A DNA stretch of 64,000 bases, from contig CM061229.1 of NCBI GenBank assembly GCA_030844895.1, positions 105,212,975 to 105,276,974 on the forward strand. The letters run 5' to 3'. Positions 31,580-42,879 of this stretch are shown here, one piece after another. A model generated the notes under the pieces. It worked only from the letters and a program-made list of their open reading frames with translations. It was not told where the DNA came from and made no database searches. Position numbers and translations under genes: made by a program. Source of the stretch: Ambrosia x helenae. Lineage: Eukaryota > Streptophyta > Magnoliopsida > Asterales > Asteraceae. Each line of letters begins with the position of its first letter. Positions within the stretch are counted from its first letter, which is position 1.

Positions 31580-33955
31580 TGTTAGGTATCAGTCGGTGCA
31601 GCGGAATCAAACACACAAACGGCACACACGATTATCACGCGATGAACATAAAATAATCAACACGACATAAGAATTTTACGTGGTTCGGTCCAGTGGGGGA
31701 CCTACGTCCACAGGCTGCAACTAGGTTATTTCATTAAGCTCAAGGCACACAAGATTACAATACATGACTAGGGTATATATAGAGAACAATTAGGTTAAAC
31801 AACTTAGGGACCAAGAAAACTAAACCGGGCCTGGCCTATGTCTTCTAATGTCAACCCTAAAGCCTAACAAACCAAGGACTTCACCAACCCAAAATCTCCC
31901 ACTTGAAGGCCTTGCGAGGAACTCCAGCCTGCCAACAAGTAAATAACAACCCAATCATCTAGTACTCAGTAATCTCTAAACACACAGGAACAAAAGTCTT
32001 CCAGGTCCAGCTCCCAAAAAACAAACCAAACTCCAAACCTGTCCATGTATCCACCTAGCTGCATCGGCCCTTCTCATCAGTAACCTGAAAGGCCCATTGA
32101 AGCTCCCAACAACTCCAATATGGTCATCAAAGACCCAGACATGGCAAAACCCGCCATAGACACATCCTCAATCTCAACCGGCCCCTACTTACTTAAATCG
32201 CCGGCTCCAGAGACTCCAGAGGAAAAAACACTGTCCACTAACAGCAACCTCCCAGGAGAGATTTCATTCGGATCCTTGGTCTTCCAAACCTAACGTCGAT
32301 TTACAGACTGTGTCAGAACACCCCATGTGCTCCCATTGTTACAAAAATCCCGTCCATGCTCAGACCTCCGAATACGCTCAAGCGGATTACCTGGAGTCCC
32401 AGAGTCCTTTGCTGTAAACTAGACTCGTTTAACTCTCGAATCAGCGAGCCAAGACTTTACTACATGGAAGTTGGTTCTCTTCTTCCAGTTGCGCAACAAT
32501 CTGCACACTTCAAAAGTCTTCAACAATAGATTCACTAATGCTTCATTGAAGTAGGTAACAAGAAATGAAGCCAAATAGAATCTCGAACCCAAGAGTCTCA
32601 CTACTTTCCACTAAGTCCCAATGTATCAAACCCTGACACATTCTCAGAAGTAGAATTTCCTATCTATGACATTGACTCTAAAAAATGTCCACACCTCCAT
32701 GCAGCCCCAACAAGTCAACTACGCTCAGCTCCCACTGTCCCTGTTATCCCAACCCATGCCAAACCGACACAAATGACTCAAACCTCCACTCGTACTTCCC
32801 TAGCGAAAACCTTCACCCAGTACCAGTACAAAGATCCCCTCAAATGTCAAACCACTGATCACCACCGAACAAGAACTAACATCACAGTTCCAGACCAGCT
32901 AACAGGCAAATGGTTATAACAGCACTCAAGCTTTCATGGAAAGCAAGCGGTACTAAGGGTTCTATGACTGTACACACGACCAGTTCACGCAAACCCTAAC
33001 CGAAAGATCATCCAACTAGCTAGAAATAGTTCACATGACTTGACACTAACCTTTTTTTTTCACTTATGTCGTCACCAGCACGCCCGAGCAGCAATACCTT
33101 AAACCCAAAGCATTCCAAACCAGCTGGTTCCATTTTCTCTAGGTTTACCCATCGAAAGTTCCTCATCCAAGTTCTCTTGACAAACCAACCAACCGAAACC
33201 CAAACCGTCTAACATTCCGAATATTACCATCCTGTCTTCAGTTATAACAATAACAAATGAGAACAAATCGGAAATAGTGAACAAACACAGCATTGGCACG
33301 AGCCCGAACTTGACGACTGTTCTATTGAACACTGTCAATCAAACCGATTTGCTCCTACAAATAACCATGTAGACAAATCTGACCCTACCCAACTGTTATC
33401 AAAAACTCGGTTATATAATTCACGGTTGATAACAATAATTGTCAAACCCCGAACTTAGAAAAAAAAATCCTACTTAGCCCGCAACCCAAACTCGACCAAC
33501 TACTGAATAAACCTTATCAGCGGCTCCAATCAAATTAACAAATTAAACATGCGGCTCAAGGATTAAAATAATTGGCACTTACCTTCGTCACCTCGTCTCG
33601 CAATCGTTCGTGCAAATCTCAGTGTGTTAACGAGCCAAAGCTCTGATACCACTTGTTAGGTATCAGTCGGCGCAGCGGAATCAAACACACAAACGGCACA
33701 CACGATTATCACACGATGAACAGAAAATAATCAACACGACATAAGAATTTTACGTGGTTCGGTCCCAGTGGGGGACCAACGTCCACGGGCTGCAACTAGG
33801 TTATTTCATTAAGCTCAAGGCACACAAGATTACAATACATGACTAGGGTATATATAGAGAACAATTAGGGACCAAGAAAACTAAACCGGGCCTGGCCCAT
33901 GTCTTCTAATGTCAACCCTAAAGCCTAACAAACCAAGGAATTCACCAACCCAACA
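31580..33955 (-). mobile_element. Short non-autonomous LTR retrotransposon (TRIM/LARD-like)
   Basis: Two direct repeats (31580-31894 and 33654-33955) begin TGTTAGGTATC and flank about 1.76 kb without coding capacity. On the minus strand the primer site TGGTATCAGAGC (33640-33651) follows the right LTR, and a purine tract precedes the left one (31895-31905). The target duplication GATGT is perfect (31575-31579, 33956-33960). LTR differences (about eight substitutions and a 14-base gap) make it older than the gypsy element. Confidence 0.9.
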
Positions 33956-34197
33956 GATGTAACCATCACAACGCTATAGTTGGTGGGTAAAAGTTGACGG
34001 TTATAATTGCTAGCAATTTTAACGGTCACCTTAAGAAACACGAATTGTAGCAATCATGTTGCTATCGAGCTTCAATAACTTAGTAGCTATCGACCATCTT
34101 GTGACTCAGTTGCTATTGAACTTTAGTAGCTTAGTTTGCTTTTCAAATCCAATCACTTTTAAAAATCATTTCCTTATGAAACCTTTGGCCATCCATG

Positions 34198-34998
34198 CAG
34201 GCCTGTAAACGAATCAAACGTTCATGAACTGTTCGTGAACTGTTCAGCGGGAAGTTCGTTTATGTTCGTTTATTTATATAAATGAACGAACACGAACACA
34301 ATTTTTTGTTCGTTTAATTAAACGAACGAACATGAACACACGTTGTGTTCGTTCATTTATGTTCATGAACGTTCGTTTATGTTCGTTCATTTATGTTCGT
34401 TTATTTTGTCCGTTTATGTTCGTTTAATTAAACTTAGCTTTATTTTTATTATTTATTTTCTTTTGTTAAGTAACCTTAATTCATATGTTCTAAAAACTTA
34501 ACCCTAACCCTAACATTCTAAACATATCACTTATTAGTTGCTCTTCACACTTCACAGCCCCACACTTCACATCCGCTCTCCACCCTAACCCTAACGTTCA
34601 TTTATGTTCATGAATCATTATTAACTTGTTTTTGTTTGTGTTCGTTTATGTTCATTTGTGTTCGTTTATATTGATCATTTGTGTTCGTTTATGTTCATGA
34701 ACTGTTCGTTTAGGTTTAAATGAACGAACATAAACGAACACGAACACGACAAATTTCTTAATGAACGAAAACGAACACAAAAATGTGTTCGATTATGTGT
34801 TCGTGTTCGTTTATGTTCATGAACTGTTCGTTTAGGTTTAAATGAACGAACATAAACGAACACGAACACGACAAATTTCTTAATGAACGAACACGAACAC
34901 AAAAATGTGTTCGATTATGTGTTCGTGTTTGGTTAAAGTTAAATGAACAAACACGAACACGCCTGTGTTCGTGTTCGTTCGGTTCGTTTACAGGCCTA
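34198..34998. mobile_element. Non-autonomous hAT element with GTTCGTTTA repeats
   Basis: The ends CAGGCCTGTAAACGAA and TTCGTTTACAGGCCTA form terminal inverted repeats. Flanking octamers CATCCATG (34190-34197) and TATCCATG (34999-35006) match at 7 of 8. The interior consists largely of TGTTCGTTTATG words in both orientations, including a 122-bp tandem duplication (34681-34802 and 34803-34924). No transposase. Confidence 0.85.
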
Positions 34999-35006
34999 TA
35001 TCCATG

Positions 35007-35628
35007 TGAGTTGAGCTAGAGGCCTTGACCTTTGGACCGCATTGAGGCTAGCCGCCAAGTCCCCTACTAGGGTAGTTTCCCCTTGAAACCCCTGGGCTAG
35101 GGATTTTGCCTTTTAGAACCTTAGAGGTTCTTTAATAAGTCATAATAGTATCGATAAAGCACTTCACACATTTTAACTCCTACCAAAATATATTAGATGT
35201 ACTTATTTGGTCTACTAAGTAAATCCAAATATCCCAACATAGTTTTTTTAACATTAAAATTACCAACATTTTGATGTTTTAAAATATCTAAAAAAGTCAG
35301 TTGGAAATAAACACTATCATGTGGATTTATGAATTTTACGAATACAATGCTAGCTCGTTCATATAACGATCATGTACTACGGGCTAAGGCTCAACCTCAA
35401 ACTTTCTCAAATTGAGCAAGAATAACACATGGCTCAAGGGTATTCAAAACAACCATGGCCCTCTTTGTAAATGAGACAGTGACATATATCTATTGTGTGA
35501 TGGATATTAAAGTAAAACAAAAGGCAATACCTGGAGGATTTCTTTATGATTTTGCATTAACTTTATTGGCAACTTTATGTAATTGTCCTACCTATTTTGG
35601 TTAAATAGAATTTTCTTAAAAACGAAGG
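35007..35628. other. Intergenic DNA, nothing recognised
   Basis: Mixed AT-rich sequence without ORF or repeat that I can name. Confidence 0.55.
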
Positions 35629-36558
35629 GAAACAAAAGAGTTAAACGCTAATTTCGTCCCTAAATTTTGTTTCAGTTTGCTACTTCAGAGCAAATTTTTT
35701 TTTTTTATTTTTATATATATATATATATTTTTTGCAATTCAACACATGGGGTTTGGATTTTTTTTTGCTATTTTCGTCTTTTTACTAACTCTGTTAAAAA
35801 CTGACGTTAAGTCAGGGATAGGCTTGTCATTCTACCACTTAAATGAAGGACAATTTAAACATTTCATCATATTATTATTGTCCCCATTCTAAAATAAAAC
35901 CCTAATTATTAAACCCACCCATCTCCAAACCCCCTCTTTCTACATACATAACACCACCACAATTCACCATTCTCTACACCACCTCCACCACCATAACCAC
36001 CACATCCACCACCGTAACCACCATCGTAACCACCACCATACGCCTTCTCACTCCAGCGACTTGATGACAAAACCGGTTACACAAAATGAGCCACAAATCC
36101 TGTCTCTCTGTGCTGGGCCACAAATCCTGAACCAATTAACAAGGATCAATCAAGAATCAGAGAAGACGATGGACGCCATGTTTGTCCTTCACAAAATGGC
36201 TTCATCCTCCCACCCCCTCTTCACTTCATCTCTCCGTTTCTCTACAACCCATTATTCTTCACCTTCCTCTTTCTTATCCAATCCCATATCTAAACAATAT
36301 TATCTCCTGTTTATTAAACCCAACCCCCTCTGTCTCTCTCTTTCTCTATATACATAACACCACCACCCTGTTTTCTCTGTGATGGCGGATGGTTGTTGTG
36401 GTGAGGGAAACAATATTATCTCCCTAATTATAGATTTCTTGATTGTGTGTTGTTCTTAATATAAAATTCAATCTTATATATGATGGATCTTGTACTGATA
36501 CATTTATTCAAGTTGTTTTGTTTTCTTTTGTTTAAGTATTTAAAAGAAAGACATAAAG

Positions 36559-36781
36559 CCGATGACCCCGCCCAGCTGGGGTGAGGTGCGCAGGTTTTCC
36601 CCACAGGCGGAGGTTCGACTTCGGTTTGTGGCGGTTTCCTGCGCTGGGGGTTGGGGGTTCGTTCCCACGCGTCTTTACGCGGGCTTGCAAACGTTGGAGC
36701 CGGGGTTCGAACTTGCGCGGTTTGGGTGTTCTTATGGGTGGTTCTCCGTTCCGTCAGCCCGTTCAAAAAAAAAAAAAAAAA
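36559..36781 (+). mobile_element. tRNA-derived SINE
   Basis: A 206-bp GC-rich body with A box CCGCCCAGCTGG (36568-36579) and B box GGTTCGACTTC (36612-36622) ends in about 17 A. The direct repeats AAAAGAAAGACATAAAG at 36542-36558 and 36778-36794 are the target duplication. There is no ORF; the apparent ORFs here are read from the SINE. Confidence 0.88.
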
Positions 36782-36824
36782 GAAAGACATAAAGTCGGGC
36801 TGCTTGAAGCGTTGTTTTCTTTTG

Positions 36825-36825
<1 letters not shown>

Positions 36826-36923
<98 letters not shown>

Positions 36924-36973
36924 AAAAGGAGAGAAGGGGGGGGGGGGGGGAGAGAGGGGTGGGGTGGGGTGAG
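36826..36973. repeat. TTA microsatellite and G-rich tract
   Basis: About 32 TTA units (36826-36922) are followed by a run of about 14 G and GGGGT repeats (36938-36970). The poly-Ile and poly-Tyr ORFs here are artefacts. Confidence 0.95.
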
Positions 36974-37257
36974 ATTTTTTAGGAAAAATAAAAGATTTTT
37001 GTTATTAAAATTTTAAATTCTAGGTAAAAAGCCAAAACTACCTCTGACTTAACGTCAGTTTTTAACTGAGTTAGTGAAAATGACGAAATAACAAAAAAAA
37101 AAAAAAAAAAACAAAAATCCAAATCTCAGGTGTTGAATTGCAAAAAAAAAAATTTTTTTTTGTACTGAAGTGGCAAACTGGACCAAACCTCAGGGACGAA
37201 ATTGGCAATTAACTCGAAACAAAAATAAACTTTGATACGAGTTTGAAGAGAGAGTAT

Positions 37258-38947
37258 TAGAGCTGTCAAAAAAGCTCGTGTCTCGAAGCTCGCTCGGATA
37301 TAGTTTGAAAAAAGCTCGCTCGGTTTGAAATTGAGCCGAGCCGACTCGAATCAGTTAAAAAGTGAGCCTAGCTCGGCTCAGTTCGTAACGAGCCGAGCCG
37401 GCTCAGTTTGACTCGGAAATTCTAATTTTTAATACATATTTTTTTATATATATATAATATTATCTACTATCTTAAAAGGTAATGGTCTCTCACCGACCCC
37501 CAACTTTATAACATTTACACCTTTAACTTTTTAACTATTAATTTATTTTTACACCCTTTTAACTTTTGAAATTTACTATTTTAGCCCCTAGATTACTACC
37601 TTTTACAGGTATATTAACCCATGTACTACTGCTCCATTTAATAAATTTACAACTTTAAAATCTGCATTTTTAACCCTGCGCTAATACTCCATTTTTTTTT
37701 CATTTGCCTCTCGCTCCTATACTTAAAAAAGCTATTTTTACGTGCGCAATTTTTTGTAAGTGTCGTGGAAATTCAGTTCTGTTTGTTTGTTCCTTTTGTT
37801 TCTTTACTTTAAAAAACTAATTTTTACTTGCGTATTTTTATGTACATATTGGTATAAATTCGAGTTGGTATACATTTCGAAGTAAACTTTTATTTATTTA
37901 TTTTGGAAACAAGTCAGGTAAAATATAATAAGTTTCATGCTTATTTTATATACATTTCCAGTCTTTCTACATTTCGTCGTAAATTTAGTTCCGAACCGAT
38001 TGGGGTCAAATATAATATGTATTCAATCGACAGTATAATTAAGAATGACTCTATGTTGTAACCACGCCGCAGTGTGCTATTGGTATAATTCCAATCCTTT
38101 ATACATGTTTTTATACTTTTTTTAAACGCTTCCTATGTATAAGTCGTGTCACATTTAAATACGCTATGATTGCACAAAAAAATTAATTGCCTTACTAATT
38201 TTGATCGAATCGATCGCAATGTCTTTAAGTTAAATTGGATATGTAAATTGGATACCTCAAAACGCGAGCTTTCATAGGATTGATGCATAACATAATGCTT
38301 GGACTAATCCGTTCGATACTTCTAATATACCCACGCCGCAACGCGCGCGGGTCTAGTTACTAGTACTATAAAAATGTTTAAAAAAGAGGAGGAACATGTT
38401 ATATATTTAATATCTAGTAATAGTAGCATAGAGATTGAATGCTTGGGATTGAAGTTACAACTAATAAAGTTATTTAAATAAACCATAGCATAATGATAAT
38501 GGTCCAAGTACTAAAGTTATCAAACTCAATAGTGCTTTTGATTTCAAAGAGGTCAGTGTTTAGGAGTTCAATCGACATATATTGCATATTTAGTGGGTTA
38601 ATTCGTATGCTGATAAACTTATATTGTATTTCGTTGAAATTTTAGATTTATTTTGTATTTACTTGAACTTGATTTTAGCTTATAACGTATTAGGTTGAAC
38701 TTATTTTAAATATGTTATTTTGAACTATTGAATAATATTCTAGACTATTGAATTTTGAAAGCTATTTTTTTCTTTCTAAAGTCTAGCAAAACCAGGCTAA
38801 ACCGAGCTGGCTCAGTTTAAAATCAAGTCGAGCTCGAGCTTTGATTTTCAGCTCAGTTTCAAATCCGAGCCGAGCTGACTTGGTTTATAACCGAACCGAG
38901 TATGAGCTTGATCTGATCCGGCTCGGCTCGGCTTATGAACAACCCTA
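37258..38947 (-). mobile_element. GAGCCGAG-rich hAT-like element, copy 2, with Helitron inside
   Basis: The ends TAGAGCTGTCAAA and TTATGAACAACCCTA are inverted. Octamers GAGAGTAT (37250-37257) and AAGAGTAT (38948-38955) match at 7 of 8. The reverse complement is collinear with the copy at 7142, except for the 0.9-kb insert at 37463-38363. Confidence 0.82.
37463..38363 (+). mobile_element. Helitron nested in the hAT element
   Basis: It starts TCTACTATCTTAAAAGG and has the hairpin region CACGCCGCAACGCGCGCGGG, then 12 bases later the terminal CTAG before T. The empty site is visible in the copy at 7142, where ATAATAT runs directly into ACTATAAAAATG on the reverse strand. No ORF. Confidence 0.85.
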
Positions 38948-38955
38948 AAGAGTAT

Positions 38956-39762
38956 ATGCTCTTCCATCAATGATGGGGCCAGGGTATGGGTTGGCTCTCT
39001 ATATGGAGGTTTCACTAACCCGTAAGAGAATGCTACCGACAGTTAAACAACACGAGAAACAATCAAAGACACGCGGTTTTGATTAGGCTTGCGCAATGCA
39101 AAGACTACAAGAGACTCTCTAGCACCTAATAGACACACCTTAGGATACACACACAAATAAGAGTTCTAGGGTATGTTTGGCAAAACTAGCTAGTGGCTGG
39201 TAGCTAGAAGCTGTAGATTTTTAAATATATTTTTGTGTTTGGCAGGGTAGCTAGAGCTTTTAATAAAATGTATAAAATGACCAAAATAGGCATAACTAAA
39301 AGCTTGTATGCATGTTTTTTTTTATGGTAAATGGGTATTTATGTCATTTACTCATTATAAGATTGTAGCTAGTATGAGTTTTTTCTTAAACGCTAGTACT
39401 AGTAGCGTTTCAATTTAGAGTTTTTTCCCTAACTTAAAAGCTTCAAGCTCCTTCAACCAAACAAAGCTTTTTATTACATAGGTGTTTTTTTCTCAAAAGC
39501 TTAAAGTTAGAAGCTCTTAAAAGCTGCTTTCCAAACATACCCCTAATGAGCCATAGGGGAGGCTAAGAATATTTATACTATATCTTAGTTTCCCCATTGT
39601 CTTAGTCTCTTGCATGGGGAGACTGAGGCTTAGTCTCCGATGTTGATTAATTACAACAATGCCACTAGATATACAAATTACAATATAATTGTTATCTAAT
39701 CAAGCTAACGCCCTAGAAGACTAATCACTAGCTGGGGACAACCACAATATGCACTAACAATA
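38956..39762 (-). repeat. Probable 3' LTR of a deleted copia element
   Basis: On the minus strand AAGGGGATAT precedes TGTTAGTGCATATTG at 39762, a polypurine tract and LTR start. A TATAAATATT box lies near 39568. The far end is not clear. The LTR is interrupted by a MITE at 39168-39544. Confidence 0.5.
39168..39544. mobile_element. hAT-like MITE (AGGGTATGTTTGG ends)
   Basis: The ends AGGGTATGTTTGGCAAA and TTTCCAAACATACCCCT are inverted repeats, and the interior is rich in AGCT-type short inverted words. I could not find a matching target duplication. Confidence 0.6.
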
Positions 39763-39785
39763 TCCCCTTGGACCTAGCTAGGGAT

Positions 39786-40740
39786 TTACAGATGCATCCT
39801 TATAACCGACAAGGTACCCTTCTTTAGCTTTCTCCCAAATTTGTCAGTAGAAATCAGCAAGGTACAAGGAGCACCGAAAGGTTCAAGAAATTCTAGTTTT
39901 GGCTTGCAACGGTTCAGAAATTCGTAATTAGTTTTCCCGAACTTTTGCACCGTCAGAACTCTGTTAGGAGAGTAGCAGGCATAATAGATAGTTTCGTTCC
40001 AAAAGTTCACCGGATGCTTTGAATCTGCCAACATTTTCCTTGCCGCCTTTATTAAGGTTCAATTTTCTTCTCTGCTACGCCGTTTTGTTGTGGAGTGTAG
40101 GGGGCACTGAATTGGTGATGAATACCCCTTTCCAAACAAAAAGTCTCCATTGTATGATTGTTAAATTCTGTCCCATTGTCGCTTCGAATCATTCTAACCT
40201 TGAGGTTATACATAGACTCTAACTACAGAATCAACATCTTGAGATTTTCAGACGTTTCACTATTGTGGGCCATGCAAATCACACATGAAAATCTAGAATA
40301 GTCATCAGTCATCACCAAACAATAAACATCCCCAACTACGCTTTTGTACTTTACTTATCCAAAAAGGTCCATATGAAGTCGTTCAAGTGGAGTGTTGGCT
40401 AAATTGACCTTCTTTATCGGATGATATTTCTTTTTCTGCTTACCCTTTTACATGAGACTCAGACGTCATTCAAATGAAAGTGCTTAACTTAGACACCATC
40501 CACCAACCCATTTTTCACCAACTGCCTCATTTTGCGAAGGTGAATGTGTCCCATATGTCTGTGCCATATGATAGACTCTTTCTCAGTAGCTTTGCATAGA
40601 AAATAGGTAACATGGGCAGACTTAGTGATGGCCTGGCTCATATCAAGAACATAGAGATTGTTAAACCTCAGAGCAAATAGCATAATCGACTCTTTAGGAA
40701 TTTTGAAATTGGACTTTAGGATTGTGACATCCGTCACCCT
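39786..40740 (-). pseudogene. Copia pol fragment: GAG-pre-integrase and integrase
   Basis: The minus strand reads, from 40737, the GAG-pre-integrase block with the HHCC start (WHRHMGHIHLRKM). Broken integrase follows, and 40034-39786 keeps the integrase core end (NFWNETIYYACY to LEPFGAPCT). Several frames are used, with stops between. Reverse transcriptase and RNase H are missing: the fragment runs into the polypurine tract at 39763. This is a deleted relative of the element at 53-60 kb. Confidence 0.8.
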
Positions 40741-42083
40741 CGTCTTTCATCTAATTGACAATAATAGCCCTTCAAATATTTCCATTATAGTCCCTGTAAG
40801 TTTTGTCGTTTTTAAAATTAATTGCGAGCAAACTAAAAAAAATTATCATTTATATTTATTAAGGATTGGGGATAAGTTTTAATCAAATGCGAATGTTGAA
40901 ACGTATTCGTAAAAGATTCTATAAAAATTTCAAGTTTTATAAAGTTTTAGAAACTCTTTGGTTAGATTAACTTAACTTGGTTAAGTTTTATATAGAAAAA
41001 AACTAACAAATTCATTATATAACTAACTAAGTTTAAGTTGAGGGACCTTTTCTGCCAAACATCAAAACTTTTAAAACCAACCCTCCCTCCCTCCTTCACT
41101 CGGTTTTCCGGTCAGCCTACTCGCCGGACCGGCGAGATTCCGGCGACCCTCTAAATCCATTTTTAAAAGAACAACAACGCGTTTTTATTAATTGCGAACG
41201 TTTCTCCATGTATTGTAACGTATTTCCCTCAATAAAAACGAACTATAACGCACATTTTATTATGTTTAATCCGGGTTTAGCGTTATACCCGATCGAATTT
41301 AATGAAGTTTTCAAAACGCTCATTTTATTCATCTATTATATAAATTGAACTCGCCCATTTCGTTTCTGAACCAATACTTGTCATAAACCCACACCGAAAT
41401 GTGTCAAAGTACGCTCAGTTTGCTCGGATTATGGCTTCATAGTCTCGAACATGTATCCTTCGTTTTCGGCTATAATCGATCTTGTAAGTCTTGATTCTTT
41501 ATGCTGTTTTGTTCTTTATGAAATTCCGATCAAACCCCTCTGATACAGAGCTCTCATCGGGTCTAGATCGTGTAATTAGTTTTGGTTGGGGTTAGGGTTA
41601 GGGTTTTTAGGTTGATAATTGGGGAAGAAGATGATAAAACATGGGAATGATAAACACATTGTATTTGATTTTGAATAACAAAAGAAGTTAGTGGTCTAGT
41701 GGGTTTGAGGGTGTTGTTCTCTGGAGAGGACCCGGGTTCAAACCCCTTATCCACAGGTGTGACAAGCTGCACCCTTCACTTTTCATAAATGTGCATAATT
41801 GATTCTCAACTATTTCAAAATTTTCATTTTTAACCCTCGTATTTTAATAGGACCAAAATTCTAAATTTAATCAAACTTATAATTTTTTATAAGTAAAAGT
41901 ATGCACGTTTTATACTCACATCTACACCCCGAGCACGTATGTTTCAGACTTGATACTCAAAACCCTTAATTTTCGGTCCCAAAACAACTTAGAAACTGAA
42001 GGAAACAAGTCTAGAACTTAAAATTGATTAAATTAGAAAATTGATTTTTTTAGCTCTCGCGGTCCGCTGAGACAGTCCCAGTC
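40726..42083 (+). repeat. Probable LTR (solo or truncated) with tRNA-like module
   Basis: It starts TGTGACATCCGTCACC, has a TATATAAAT box near 41336-41344, and about 350 bases later a tRNA-like unit with A box TGGTCTAGTGGG (41691-41702) and B box GGGTTCAAACCCC (41733-41745). This is the same order as in the gypsy LTR at 19325. The end is not defined. 42084 begins a second TGTGACACCC, possibly another LTR start. Confidence 0.4.
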
Positions 42084-42318
42084 TGTGACACCCGGCATGT
42101 TTGGCTTAAACATATTAGTAACATCTAAGTCTACCTTAGCGAGAAACGTTTATAAACAGACTTAACTGGGTTAGTTGAGTCGGGTCAAGTTAGGATTGTT
42201 CAGGGTACAATGATCTGGAGGATCATTGGGAGTCGTTTTAGTAATATACTAGTACCGGGTTCCGTTGTTGGTGACATTACATGAACTAATTAAGTATATG
42301 TGTAGATTATGGGTCGTG

Positions 42319-42807
42319 TGGTGGATTATATACATAGACGTGTTTATGTAGTCCCGAAGTACTAGATCTTGTTGAATGCAATAGATTGTTATCACTTGGA
42401 AACACCTATTAGTTAGGTGTTTCAAGTGATTAATCCAAGAAACAAAGAAAACTAGATGAATATTGTAAGACCCGACACACACAATGAATAACATGATGAT
42501 TCCATATCTGATTTGATAATGAATAACCTTGGAATACCACACAAGTACGCACCTATTCAGTGTGCTACAAAGATAATCTCCAAAACCCTAACCCCAATCC
42601 TGCACACATATCAGCTTTATATAGGCAGCTGATTGGGCCTGCGCACTTAGCTTAAGTGCGCAGAGCCCGTGCTCATAAGTGCGCACATTAGGGTTAGGTG
42701 ATCAAAACTATGCCATAATTACATTCTAGGTCCTTTAACCTTCAATCTATACAATATATAACTAAAAGTCTCTAATCTGGTAACTGTGGTCTCAATATAA
42801 CCCACCA
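42319..42807 (-). repeat. 3' LTR of element 2 (489 bp)
   Basis: On the minus strand it starts TGGTGGGTTATA after AGGGGAGTAT and ends TATAATCCACCA, matching inverted ends with one mismatch. U3 has the inverted pair TGCGCACTTAAGCTAAGTGCGCA and a TATATAAAG box (around 42615-42624). Confidence 0.72.
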
Positions 42808-42879
42808 ATACTCCCCTAGACCACAGCTACTAGTTTTTTTTTAAATCTTCAATCTATATCCACTTCGCTGTCCGCCCCC

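Larger units (their letters stand above)
35638..37215. mobile_element. Long-TIR MULE-type non-autonomous element
   Basis: Inverted repeats of about 180 bp (35638-35820 and 37039-37215) begin GAGTTAA and contain the AATTTCGTCCCT block. They are flanked by a perfect 9-bp duplication GAAACAAAA (35629-35637 and 37216-37224), as expected for Mutator-type insertion. The interior is CCACCA-rich from 35940 and has no transposase. It carries a SINE and a long TTA repeat. Confidence 0.88.

Noticed and set aside
34498..34596. AACCCTAACCCTAAC, telomere-like
   Set aside because: Only two or three units each time, also in LTRs at 19821 and 41589; too short for an interstitial telomere.
36581..37016. ORFs with poly-Tyr and poly-Ile tails
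   Set aside because: They consist of a SINE body followed by a TTA microsatellite.
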